Source of the DNA: Portunus trituberculatus
Lineage: Eukaryota > Arthropoda > Malacostraca > Decapoda > Portunidae
NCBI RefSeq assembly: GCF_017591435.1
Contig: NC_059283.1
Span: forward strand, 3,925,185-3,989,184
Direction: 5' to 3'
Length of the DNA stretch: 64,000 bases
Part shown: piece after piece, positions 51,546 to 64,000 of the stretch
Layout of the letters: every line of letters starts with the position of its first letter
Numbering within the stretch: position 1 is the stretch's first letter
The notes under the pieces: model-generated
Told to the model about the DNA's origin: nothing
Databases searched by the model: none
Seen by the model: the letters and a program-made list of their open reading frames with translations, nothing else
Made by a program: the position numbers and the translations under genes

Positions 51546-52034
51546 GTGACCGTAGCAGCAACCGTTCCCGCGCCACCACTCCACTGAGCCACACGTCAGA
51601 GCCTGACCTGGGAGACCCGCCCTCTCTCGGCTCCCTTCACGACACCGCCCATAACAACCTCTCCCACTATCGAGGCCAGTACGCCCCCTCCTCTAACGGC
51701 CCTGGGGGAGGCACGGGAGGCGGCGGTGGAGTAGGTGGAGGAGGTGGAGGTGGTGGTGGAGGGTCAGACGCCACCTCAGCTGCCGTCATGAATCAGCTGG
51801 GGTCAGGTCATGGAAATTACTACCATGAAATACCAGCTGGCGGTCTCCACTACGCTAACCACCTCGATGAGTACGACTCCCCCGTTATGAAGGGGGGGCG
51901 TAAGTTCCCCCAGGGGCGCCGCATGCAGGCCGGGGGGTCGTCTCTCTCCTCGTCTGACAATAATTCGGATACGACATATGCTGAGAGCGACATCAACTCC
52001 AGCTTGAGGGCGAAGATGGCGGCTCTAGACAATG
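51546..52034 (+). CDS. Internal coding exon of an unidentified Gly/Ser-rich protein
   Basis: This is the only stretch with convincing coding-exon structure. It follows a pyrimidine-rich acceptor ending in CGCAG (51541-51545) and stops at a consensus GTAAGT donor (52035-52040). The open frame enters with a split codon and leaves one base into the next codon, so the 489-bp exon is phase 1-1 and could be skipped without a frameshift. It encodes 162 whole codons. Residues 3-20 are Ser/Thr/Arg-rich, including ATTPLSHTSEPD; 54-73 are mostly glycine; 91-113 carry NYYHEIP and a DEYDSP segment; 116-127 are basic; 131-150 hold a Ser/Asp/Asn-rich patch with DTTYAESD. There is no membrane segment, signal peptide or cysteine. 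This suits a disordered linker or the cytoplasmic tail of a scaffold or receptor, but I do not recognise the family. I see no partner exon in the window, so the flanking introns must be long. A (GA)n array starts right after the donor. Confidence 0.7.
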
Positions 52035-52040
52035 GTAAGT

Positions 52041-52066
52041 GAGAGAGAGAGAGAGAGAGAGAGAGT
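52041..52066. repeat. (GA)n array just inside the intron
   Basis: Begins directly after the GTAAGT donor of the exon. Confidence 0.95.
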
Positions 52067-52356
52067 GTGTGTAACGAGTTTGTGTGTGTGTCATGTCACT
52101 TCTCTTCCCTTCCTTTCTTTCTCTTATGCATGCACTTCCTTTCTAAAAACCTTATGTTGTTGTTGTTGTTGTTGATGATGATGTCGCTTTTCAGAGGTGC
52201 ATGTCTCTATTGATGTTTGTCTGCTGGTATTTGATGTTATTGACTATTGATGTTGTTATGTACGTGTTGTTCTTACCATCACTGGTATCTTTGTTCTCAC
52301 AGTGTTCATTTGTTGTGGTTCAGTGGGATTATTGTTGTTGCTTTTGCTGTTACTGT

Positions 52357-52585
<229 letters not shown>

Positions 52586-52676
52586 ATTATAGCATCAGGT
52601 GAACTGTAAGCTTAACCGTGTCTTTACTTACAACAAAATATAGGTTTTCTTTGTCCTCATAACAAGAGGCTCCTTT

Positions 52677-52741
52677 CTCCTCCTCCTCCTCCTCCTCCTC
52701 CTCCTCCTCCTCCTCCTCCTCCTCCTCCTCCTCCTCCTCCT
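52677..52741. repeat. (TCC)n array
   Basis: About 21 triplets, followed by about 450 bp of pyrimidine-rich DNA to 53195. Confidence 0.95.
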
Positions 52742-53192
52742 TCATCTTTTATACATTATTTGGTTTTCCTGGTTATTTGTTCATTTCGTCTTGTTTCCCT
52801 GTTATTATCTACTCTATATCTATCTCCCCTTCCTCCTCCTCTTTCTTGGTTCCTCCCTTCCTCCTGTTATTCTTCTTTTCATGTCTTTTTTTATGTCTTC
52901 CTTTTTATCCATTTTTATCCATTTTCCCTCTTTCCTCTCTTTTCCTCTTCATTTATTCCTTGATTTTATTTTGTCATTACTATTTATTCATTTCCTTCGT
53001 TTATCTTTATTATTCACATTTATTTACCTTTCTTTCTTCATTATGCTTTATCCTCTCTACTTGTATTTATTTTCCTTTCCTCTCTTATCATCTCTCCCCT
53101 TCCCTCTCTTCTCTCTCAGTTCCATTCGGCTTTTCATTTCCTCCGCCTATTTCCTCTCCCCTCCTTTACCTCTCATTACCTCCCCTCTTTCC

Positions 53193-53195
<3 letters not shown>

Positions 53196-53287
<92 letters not shown>
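53196..53287. repeat. (CT)n array
   Basis: About 92 bp. Confidence 0.95.
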
Positions 53288-53289
<2 letters not shown>

Positions 53290-53340
53290 ATCACGTCTTA
53301 CTTAAATAAAATGAGCCAGAAATGTTGACTTTCAGTTACG

Positions 53341-53654
<314 letters not shown>

Positions 53655-55106
53655 AGGCGGCTGAGCTCCTCACAATAGTTTGTTTACCTAAGCTTGTGTC
53701 GACCGCCGAGTTTACCTTCAATTAATTAAGGTAACTGACAGGCAATTACAACTGGTGGGGTAAGAGACTTAGTGACTCCAGCTTTGTCTCAACACACGGC
53801 AAAATAACCAGTGAAAGACCCGCCCACGAGTGACCTTTAAAGAGGGTCAATGTAAGGTCGGTGGTTCTCTTCCTCCCTTACACTTGATGCACGTGTTTCA
53901 AGGCAAGGAAGGAATGAGTGACTCGTGTGTAGTCAAAGAGGAAATGAATAGTATTTGAGGATCTGTTATTCTGTTAGTTTCTTGCCGGTTTTTCTGCTTC
54001 TCTTAGCGTAGTGGTGTTGTGTTAGTGTTCAACTTTGAGAGAGATCCTGAACGCACGACGCTTCAACTTCGTGACTTCTCCGTTCTAACAACAATGACTA
54101 TAACATGGATATAGATACTTGAACCTCGTGGGTGCAGATTTCAACTTACTTATCCTTTGGTTTTTGACGGTTTTGTGTTTGTATGGCCCGGCACTTCAGG
54201 ACGCCGTTTTTATTATAATTTTTCTTCCCTTGCTGGCGTCTCTCTTACATTACATAATATAATAAAAAGAGGCACTAGGATCAGGATCTAGTTATGTGCT
54301 TCATTGTGATTTTGCTGCCTTCACTCCAGGAACTAACATTAATAAAGCATTCAAACAACTTTTAATAGAGATAAATTCATTCCACAGTCAAGTTGTGTTG
54401 GTGTGGATGGAGATGTATAGTAATGAGCGAATGAGAATAGTAACAAGAAAGATGAGCGAAAGGAAATGAAGTAGTAAAGAAGATGAATAAATAATCAATA
54501 ATGTAATGTAAATGGATAGAAATACGTAATGAATGGTATCAAATAAAGAATCAAAATAAAGACAAAGACAATAATAAACAAGATACATTAAAGTAAATAA
54601 GGTAGAAAGTAGAAAGATATGAAAGTCACCGAATTTGTTTAATAGAGAAAGAAATAATAAAACATACATAATAAACACGATGAAAAAAAAAACATGAATA
54701 AGATACGTTTCAAGACATTTATCCTTTTCATTTAGCTCACGCTGTTGGACTTAAAAGGGGATTAGCAACTAAGAGGACTTTTTTTTTTATTTAATCCTTT
54801 TTTTCTCCCTGGCTAGTTTTTCCCTGTAACATAAAACCACATAATATTAAAAGGCACAACATATCCTCTCTTCAGATTCTAGATAAGATAGGCAAGAGGA
54901 AAGATAACTAATATGGGTAAGAGTTATGGAAATTTAATAAGATCCTCACCTGTCTTCTTATCCCAGGTGTTTCCCACTACGAGGCGAGAGGAAATGGGAG
55001 GAAAAAGTGAAGGGGGGAAAAGGTGATGAATGTATGATAGGGGAGAGATTGTTAGGCTTACGAGAGAGAGTAATAAATCATTTTACCTTTATCAGAGAAT
55101 TCGCCT

Positions 55107-55110
<4 letters not shown>
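53655..55110. other. Unique DNA, mixed then AT-rich
   Basis: 53700-54060 has balanced composition with several TGACC words. 54380-54900 is AT-rich. No exon with matching phase was found downstream of the 51.5-kb exon. Confidence 0.55.
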
Positions 55111-55193
<83 letters not shown>

Positions 55194-55296
55194 AGCTATA
55201 TTTAGGACGTAGTGTGTAGGAAGGATCCATCAGAGAGAGAGAGAGAGAGAGACATTCCCATCACCTCTCCTCGTCACCTGTGCCTCCTGTACCTAA

Positions 55297-55387
<91 letters not shown>
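55111..55387. repeat. (CT)n, short (GA)n, (CT)n
   Basis: CT 55111-55189, GA 55233-55251, CT 55300-55387. Confidence 0.95.
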
Positions 55388-55392
<5 letters not shown>

Positions 55393-55679
55393 GACACCTG
55401 ATGAGGTAATTAGGAACAGCTTTGAGGTGCATTGTGGCTACGCGCGGCAAAGGAGAAGGAGGAGGAGGAAGAGGACGAGGAAGGAGGGAGGAAGAAGGAG
55501 GAAGGAAAGAAATGGGAGTGAATCTGTTGGCGAGAAATGACGGGGAGAGAAAATGGAATATATAAAATAGAAAAATGTATTCCTTCCCTTAAAAGATGAA
55601 AGGCAGGGAAGACATAATGTAGAATTTTATAATAAATTTCCCTCCTTTTCCTGTCCTCTTGTGGGAAGGGAAGACGAGG

Positions 55680-55930
55680 AGAAGGGAGGTGGAGAAAGAA
55701 GAGGAAGAGGAAGAAGAACTGGTTGTAGGAGGGAGAGGAAGAGGAGAAAGGTCATCTAACAGAAAAATAGGAGGAGGAGGAGGAGGATAAATAACTACTG
55801 TGGAAAGGGGGTGTAGAAAGAGGAGGAAGAGAAAGAAGAACTGGTTGTAGGAGGAAGAGGAAGAGGAGAAAGGTCATCTAACAGAAAAAAATATATAGAA
55901 GGAGGAGAAAGAGGAGGAGGAGGAATAACT
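55680..55930. repeat. 122-bp tandem duplication in purine-rich DNA
   Basis: The segment GAAGAACTGGTTGTAGGAGG, followed by AGGTCATCTAACAGAAAAA, occurs twice with a 122-bp offset (CTGGTTG at 55719 and 55841). The copies are nearly identical, so the duplication is recent. Confidence 0.8.
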
Positions 55931-56427
55931 AATTTAGAAAAGGAAGACGGGGAAAGGCATTCATGAAAGAGTGAAACGGAGGAAAGAAAAAAGGAGGAAG
56001 AAGAGGAAAAGAAAAGATCAGATGTGAGACTCAGGGAAACACATAATGGAAGGGAAAGGGAAGAAAAGAGAAGAGAAAAAAAAACAATCTTAAGATGAAG
56101 GAAAGAGGAAGAAGATAACCAAGAAAGACGAAAATAATAAATAGGGAAGAGAGAGAGAAAAAAATAACCTATTGAAGAAGAATAAAGAAAAAAAGGAGGA
56201 AGGAAAGCACTAAAATTTGAAGAGGCAGAAGAAGTAAGAGGAAGAAGAAGAAGAAGAAGAGGTCAGCTAGAAAGTCCATTTAAGAGAGTAATGTGAAGAT
56301 GAGCGAAGGAAACCAAGTGACAGTGAAGCTGAAAATGAGACAGCCATTTTTTTTATGCTATTTTTAGGCTTCAATAAATAGCAATAATAGAAGAGTGAAA
56401 AATAAGAGGCTCTTTTCCCTGGCGTAA

Positions 56428-56463
<36 letters not shown>

Positions 56464-56593
56464 GGAGGCTTAAGTTAGGTAAAGGAGAGGTTGTGAAGGG
56501 AGAGAGAGGGGAAGAGAGGGAGAGAAGTTTAAGCGAGGTCAAAGGAGAAGGAAAGGTCATTGGGAGAGGGAAGCGAGGTCACTGAAGGAAGGA

Positions 56594-57190
56594 AGAATAG
56601 AGAAAAAGAAATATGTGAAATATCTGAAGAGAAAATATAGGAAATATGAAGAGAAAGAGGAAAAACAGAACAAGAGGAAGGGATGAAGGATATTTTGAAG
56701 GAAAAGGTCAAGAAAGTGCATTTATTGAGGGAAAGAATAAGAAAGAGAGAAAGGTCAGTTATTGAAGGAGGAAAGCAGATGAAAAGGAAAAAAAGGATTA
56801 TGAAGGTATTTTGTAGGAAAAGTCTTAGAGAGAGTAGTGAGTGAAGAAGGAAAGGGATATGAGGGAGATAATGAAAATAGAAAAGAAAATAGAGAAAAAG
56901 AAGTAGGTGAAATATCTGAAGTGAAAAATAAAGTAAATATGGAGAAAACATTGGGAAAAAAACAGAACAAGAGGATGAAATGAAGTGTATTTTGAAGGAA
57001 AAGGAAGGAAGGAGGAAAAAAAAATTGAAAATAGTTTAAGAGATATTTTGAAAGGCCAGGAAAGGTCAGTTATTGAAGGAGAAAAGCAGATGGAATGGAA
57101 AGAAGGATTATGAAGGTATTTTGAAGGAAAAGACCAATAGAGAGCAGTGAGGGAAGAAGGAAAGGGAAGTGAAGGAGATAATGAATATGA
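56594..57190. repeat. About 300-bp tandem duplication with internal subrepeats
   Basis: AATAGAGAAAAAGAA at 56596 recurs at 56888, and ATTATGAAGGTATTTTG near 56798 recurs near 57108 (offsets 292-310). Inside each unit the motif GAAGG(A/T)ATTTTG(A/T)AGGAAAAG appears twice, so there is an older half-unit structure. The whole region is strongly purine-rich. Confidence 0.7.
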
Positions 57191-57950
<760 letters not shown>

Positions 57951-58227
57951 GAAATCAAAACTAGAGAAAGACAGACAGCGGTAGACATAAACAAAGACAG
58001 AGAGAGAGAGAGACATACATAATGAGTAAATCACGAAAAAAGAAAATAAAAGGGAAAAAATGAAGAAAAAAAAAAGACCTCTAGCAGGTACGAATAAACC
58101 TTAATTAATTTCGCTTCTCCTAAATTGAATTGCGCCAAAAACGGAGAGAGAAAAGGATGACAGGACGATCAAATCTTAGGCGATGGATGAAGGATGGATA
58201 TTTTACGTTACACTCGCGTCCCTCGGT

Positions 58228-58277
58228 GGCGGGAAACTAGGGGCGAACTTTTCTGGGACCGGGCGATGTGCGATTGG
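58228..58277 (+). promoter_or_regulatory. E2F-like site with nearby CCAAT box
   Basis: GGCGGGAAA (58228-58236) fits the E2F consensus and ATTGG (58273-58277) is an inverted CCAAT box. They sit in a short CpG-containing patch inside AT/purine-rich DNA. There is no gene evidence next to it. Confidence 0.3.
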
Positions 58278-58469
58278 CTGGCGAAGAATAGGATGAGAGG
58301 GGAGACAGGTGGGAGGGAAGGGAGAGGTGGGGAGAGGGGAGGGAGTGAAGGCATCGAGGCACAACTGCAACTTCCAATTTACTCGAGTGGTCTGTTGGTG
58401 TAGGACATTTGTATTCTCAAGGGGAGGGTGAAGAAATGTCTGCCGGGGTGGCGTGGGGTGCTTCCTTCC

Positions 58470-58470
<1 letters not shown>

Positions 58471-58511
<41 letters not shown>
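58471..58511. repeat. (GA)n array
   Basis: About 41 bp. Confidence 0.95.
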
Positions 58512-58518
<7 letters not shown>

Positions 58519-58590
58519 TTTTTACTCCTTCCTTTACTTCTTGTTTCGTCATGTAGAGTAATGCAGCGAAGATAGAAATAAGATGGTTTC

Positions 58591-58783
58591 CCTCCTCCTC
58601 CTCCTCCTCCTCCTCCTCCTCCTCCTCCTCCTCCTCCTGTACTGTCCTGTCTCTCTTATCTTAAGCCAGTTAGAAATAGTTACCAAACAGCCTCGAAAGG
58701 ACGAAGAGGTATGTTGCTGTTTGGCTTTCCTTTGTATTCCTCCTCCTCCTCCTCCTCCTCCTCCTCCTCCTCCTCCTCCTCCT
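58591..58783. repeat. Two (TCC)n arrays
   Basis: 58591-58638 and 58738-58783, separated by about 100 bp. Confidence 0.95.
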
Positions 58784-59596
<813 letters not shown>

Positions 59597-59740
59597 GTAA
59601 CCATCCTTGTTATTATTTTATTTTCGTGCCCCATTCCTTTGTATTCCTTTGATTCATTTATAGAAGAAGTCTGAGATATCCTTACCTACGTTACCTTAAG
59701 ACACAATACAAAGAAATAGAAAAGAAATAGGAATAGATCA

Positions 59741-59883
59741 GAGAGAGAGAGAGAGATATTGGTAATTGATAGGTATGAAGATAGCGGAGGCAGTGATGGG
59801 CGTTGAGGGAGGCAAGAAAGCAATACGAGATGAGCTGGATGGAAAAATTGGCTCTGTAGGAGATTAGGAATTGATTAGAGAAC

Positions 59884-59936
<53 letters not shown>

Positions 59937-60084
59937 ATTGTGTGGGAGAGAAAGTAAAGGACAAGAAGCGATAAAAATGCGTCTTTATGTAACAAGAACA
60001 GTCTAAGAGAGAAAGGGTTTGTCACTGGAGCACAGGAGGGAAGGAACAATACTCCGATATAAACTAAAGATATGAGGCAGTTAC

Positions 60085-60122
<38 letters not shown>
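59741..60122. repeat. Three (GA)n arrays
   Basis: 59741-59756, 59887-59934 and 60090-60122. Confidence 0.95.
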
Positions 60123-60125
<3 letters not shown>

Positions 60126-60880
60126 CTCCACTTACTACGTTCCTCGGATAGATAACATTGCGTGCTACAACAAATTTAAGAAACGTTCATTTTTTTTCTG
60201 GTCTTTACGTGCCCAAGATGTTGACAAGTGGACACGTTTTCAATTTCTCTGTGTGTGTGTGTGTGTGTGTTTATAGTGTAACTTGACCCTCTCACTTCCT
60301 CTGTGTTTAGATTCTTCCTTCATTCTCGTGTCATCTTATCTTAGAACCTTTCACTTCCTAGGATTGCAAGGTGACACGTACCACAGCGGAGGACTTACGT
60401 GAAGTAGAGGTGAATAAGGCACATGAACATACTTTGCCCCGTGACAATATGAGAGTCTGTTCCTTGTACGTGAAGTAAGAAATAGTAATAGAATGGTTAC
60501 TCTTTTAGCACTTTTCTTCTACCCACAAAAAAAAAAAAAATGAAAATACAATACTTTTATGCGCAATTCCGGGCAAGATCAAGATCAAGCTCACTCCTTC
60601 CATAAATGAAAAAAAAAAAAGTTGACTGACCTTTCTGTTAATGTTGCGATAGTGTTTCTTTGATAATTAAGGCGTCGGGAAGAGACTCACATTTCCGGAA
60701 GCCCTAATTACGTTTCAGATCCTCAATTACAGCTATTAAACACATTTTAATAGTCAGACATCATATTTTTAACTTAATTATCTCTATGACAGTTATCATT
60801 ATGTCAGAATGTAAATTGGACTCCGTTTTCAGATCTTTTTTTTTTTTTTGCTGAAATATCATAAGCTTGTTTTTAAATGT
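60123..60880. other. Mixed to AT-rich unique DNA
   Basis: Contains a short (GT)n at 60251-60269 and A-runs at 60526-60540 and 60609-60620. No gene. Confidence 0.6.
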
Positions 60881-61094
<214 letters not shown>

Positions 61095-61396
61095 GGGAAT
61101 TTTAGGTAGGAAGGAGGATCTCAGTCCCCGTTTTCTGCGTTTGATGGGGACTGAGCTAAATTGAAGAGTTAGAATTTTAATTAGAGGCCAGACTTTAGAA
61201 TTTAGATTGCGGGGTTGTTTTTTATCCGGCCAGGGAGTCAAAGGGACTTGTGAATATTCAACATCTTCCATGCCAAGAACACCAGTAAATAAAAGGGAAG
61301 TAAAAATGAAGCGTTGATGTATTTTATTCCTCCTTAACGAAAGACAATTAATTTCTCGCTCTTCTTGATTTTTTTTTTGCCTTTTCGTCATTCTTT

Positions 61397-61576
61397 TTAT
61401 TTATTTATTTGTTTATTTATTTATGTATTTATTTATTTGTTTATTTATTTACTTGTCTCTGTGTGAAACTTAAATTTGGTATATTTTCGTTGCTTTCTGT
61501 TTTTTTTTTTTTTTTTTTTGTGGTTTTTCTTTATTTTGCGCCTTGGAGAAAGGTTGAATTTTCATATATCTATTCC

Positions 61577-61616
<40 letters not shown>

Positions 61617-61641
61617 GTTATTATTATTATTATTATTATTA
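61397..61641. repeat. (TTTA)n, T-run and (TTA)n
   Basis: TTTA with TTTG variants 61397-61451, a 20-base T-run 61500-61519, TTA 61578-61641. Confidence 0.95.
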
Positions 61642-61644
61642 CAT

Positions 61645-62540
61645 TAAAGCTTTGGTCAACAACGTATACTAGAATGAATCTTATAAATTTAACTTATCAT
61701 GTAGTGAAATAAAATGAAAAGCAAAATATCGAACATACACCTTACAATATATTTCATCACACAATTTGAAGAGAAAAGCGACAGAAAATATATAAATGAG
61801 GAAGAAATGTAAAGGATCAGACATGCTCATATATAACAGTACAAGTTATTTTATTCTCATTTAATATCAGTTACTTTACCAATTCTTTATTTTTTTCCTG
61901 TATCTGTTTCTCACAAAAGCCAAATTATTTAAATTTTAAAAGACAAATTTTACTCATACCACATATTATTTACCTCTTCTATCTGTCCCTCATAAGGAAA
62001 GACACAAACTATCTCACAGTAACGTTATAAACCATTTCACTCACTTTATTTACTTAATTTACCCGGTGCATCTGTCCCCTGCCTCGCCGTGAGCCAGGCC
62101 CCTCAATCACACCACACAGCTTCATGCAGACCCACGGAATATGTATAAGGAAATTGTAGTGACCTCAATTAAGACAGCGGCAGCGTGAAATGTGGCCTGG
62201 ATCCTGACCGCCAGCCAGACTCACCTGTGTGTTATATTAGTCAATTCAGGTGAGGGGAATTACCCTTACCTGGCCACGGGAAGGCAAGACAGGTGCGGTT
62301 TCAATCACCTGTGTTTGGTTTTGTGTTCCTTGAGTTTTCTTCATGTTTATTTGTGTTGTGTTTTTATGTGTTTGTTGGTTTGTATGGTTGTTTGGTGGAG
62401 TTTGTGTTGTTTGATTTGTGTTCTTTCCTTTTAGTCTTCTGTTTTCTGTTTTTTTCCAGTTATTTTCATTTGTTTTCTGTTTTTTGTGATAGGTTGGATG
62501 GCACTGGCGGTCAATATAATAGCCGTATTGTTGTAATAGT
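61645..62540. other. AT-rich then GC-neutral unique DNA
   Basis: 62070-62300 is balanced, with several CACCTG, ACCTGG and CAGGTG words. 62300-62500 is TTTG-rich. No exon. Confidence 0.55.
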
Positions 62541-62586
<46 letters not shown>

Positions 62587-62783
62587 CAGCAGTAGCAGTA
62601 GTAAATATAGTTTTATTTCTGATGATTTAGATATTATTTTTGCGTTGTAGCAATCATACACATTATATTTATAGATGGAGGTAGTGATTGTTGTGGTGCT
62701 GGTGGTGGTGGTGCTGGTGGTGATCGTGGTGGTGGGTGATGGTCGTGGTGGTGATCGTGGTGGTGTTGGTGTTGGTGTTGGTA
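62541..62783. repeat. (AGT)n 62541-62603 and degenerate GGT/GTGGTGATC repeat
   Basis: 62689-62783 mixes GGT with GTGGTGATCGTGGTGG units. Confidence 0.9.
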
Positions 62784-62945
62784 CTTTTTCTCCCACCCCG
62801 CGCATTTTTGTCACGAGTTATGTTGGCGTTTCGTTTTAATGTTACGTTCGATTGCGTGACACGTTCATATTTTCGTGTTGGATATTGCATCGTGTGTATA
62901 CGTAATTCAGAACGTTATTTTCACTGACGTGTGTCGTTAGTTTGG

Positions 62946-62947
<2 letters not shown>

Positions 62948-63022
<75 letters not shown>
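62948..63022. repeat. (GT)n array
   Basis: About 75 bp. Confidence 0.95.
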
Positions 63023-63024
<2 letters not shown>

Positions 63025-63106
63025 CATGTTGCTTCAAATGTACATAGACATTACATACATAAAAACACGTTCATGTATGTTTAAAGTTCTGACAGTGACT
63101 GGCGCA

Positions 63107-63240
63107 CACATACATACATACATACATACATACATACAGTTCATATATACACAGTACATACATACCTATCAAAGTTTTAGCAGTCACATTCGGAAGAGAG
63201 GCAACAGTGAAAAACAACACCACTCCCCCCCCACACACAC

Positions 63241-63277
<37 letters not shown>
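63107..63277. repeat. (CATA)n 63107-63137 and (GA)n 63245-63277
   Basis: About eight CATA units, a short CA run at 63230-63241, then GA. Confidence 0.95.
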
Positions 63278-63281
<4 letters not shown>

Positions 63282-63429
63282 ACAACACAGCCCAAATCCT
63301 TCTTTTTAATCCTATTCCCAGTTGAAGCCTGCGTTCTAATATCTTTAAATGAAAACCCAAATTTATTTTAAGTAAAAAAAATATATAAATAAATAAGAAA
63401 ATAAAACCAATATTGAATGCCTACTTGCA

Positions 63430-63655
63430 ATTCCTTGTTAAAATCTCGTTAAATTTCACAACTAAACTCTACATTGAAAAGTTTCCCTGTTAAAATTCCT
63501 CAATTAATTACACAGTTTAAAAATCCCAGTTAAAATCCTTATATACTTGAAAGTTCCGAGTCAAAAATTTCTCAGTAAAATCCCTACTTAAATATCCCAA
63601 GTTTAGATCCCCCAGTTCGAATATCCCCAGTTTAAATCCCCCAGTTAAAGGTTTC
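63430..63655. repeat. Degenerate 12-17-bp tandem repeat (CCCAGTTTAAAATCC-like)
   Basis: Variants of CCCAGTTTAAATCCC and CAGTTAAAATCC recur about a dozen times, best preserved at 63595-63650. On the minus strand this gives a short open frame with repeating Gly/Leu/Phe residues, which reflects the repeat and not a gene. Confidence 0.6.
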
Positions 63656-63808
63656 TGAGCGCGGGTCCTGAGTCTCCATCGGGAACACACAGTTGGTCTC
63701 AAATTCAATTACAGACAAGACTGCTGAGCCCACGACCACTGCTCTCCGGGGCGGCAGTGATTGGACCAAGCATGAATATTGAACACCCTCCTACCTGCCC
63801 ACCTGCCT

Positions 63809-63812
<4 letters not shown>

Positions 63813-63866
<54 letters not shown>

Positions 63867-63920
63867 TTGGTCGTGTTATTTTATGTTTCAAAATAATCTA
63901 GATCTTCGTAATATGTATGT

Positions 63921-63968
<48 letters not shown>
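63813..63968. repeat. (CA)n 63813-63863 and (GA)n 63921-63968
   Basis: Pure dinucleotide arrays near the window end. Confidence 0.95.
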
Positions 63969-63972
<4 letters not shown>

Positions 63973-64000
63973 ACGCTATCTTTCTGTCTTGTTTCCGGTA

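Larger units (their letters stand above)
55440..57190. other. 1.7-kb purine-rich tract
   Basis: A/G-dominated + strand holding the 122-bp and 300-bp tandem duplications and a GA array at 56430-56458. Minus-strand frames are compositional artefacts. Confidence 0.85.

Overview
The window looks like non-coding genomic DNA from an arthropod, most likely a decapod crustacean. The grounds are extreme microsatellite load (well over 80 long arrays, mostly GA/CT, then CA/GT, TCC/GGA, AGT/CTA, with TTC, TTA and TATC arrays), a decayed jockey/CR1-like LINE with a 3' end of the kind I associate with decapod genomes, a tRNA-derived SINE, and a short TTAGG-type telomere-like tract. Nothing points to a prokaryote: there are no operons or ribosome binding sites, and the long open frames are translations of simple repeats. 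The organism call is inference; no species-diagnostic gene is present.

The only convincing protein-coding segment is one internal exon on the + strand at 51546-52034 (489 bp, acceptor and GTAAGT donor, phase 1 at both ends). It encodes a Gly/Ser-rich, probably disordered stretch of an unidentified protein. The rest is best read as intron and intergenic DNA.

Layout. 1-8.8 kb: GA/CT/GT/TCC arrays with AT-rich unique DNA and long T-rich or purine-rich stretches. 8.8-10.7 kb: a GC-rich block. 11.1-12.2 kb: an intact SINE and a compound minisatellite. 12.2-15.4 kb: a microsatellite-poor, CpG-containing island with promoter-like motifs and two degenerate minisatellites. 15.6-22.6 kb: many arrays, a 1.4 kb purine tract and a TTC array of about 50 units. 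22.6-26.2 kb: GC-rich unique DNA, two MITEs, a LINE 3' fragment and an inverted SINE. 26.2-31.1 kb: GT, CA, CT and CTA arrays. 31.2-32.4 kb: a cluster of AGGTCA half-sites. 33.4-35.0 kb: the dead LINE, then CT and TTAGG tracts. 35.8-38.0 kb: AGT and CT arrays. 38.1-38.9 kb: a GT-rich tandem repeat with two MITEs inserted. 39-49 kb: T-rich, purine-rich and array-rich DNA plus a fifth MITE. 50-52 kb: GC-rich DNA with the exon. 52-64 kb: arrays, purine-rich tandem duplications and AT-rich DNA.

The most interesting structure is a roughly 200-bp inverted-repeat MITE family, at least five copies, flanked by TTAA. At 38.1-38.8 kb two copies, in opposite orientation, sit at equivalent junctions of a degenerate tandem repeat whose next junction still carries an empty TTAA. 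That is a built-in empty-site comparison favouring piggyBac-type insertion. There is no gene pathway to reconstruct here; the content is repeat biology and candidate regulatory DNA around one exon.
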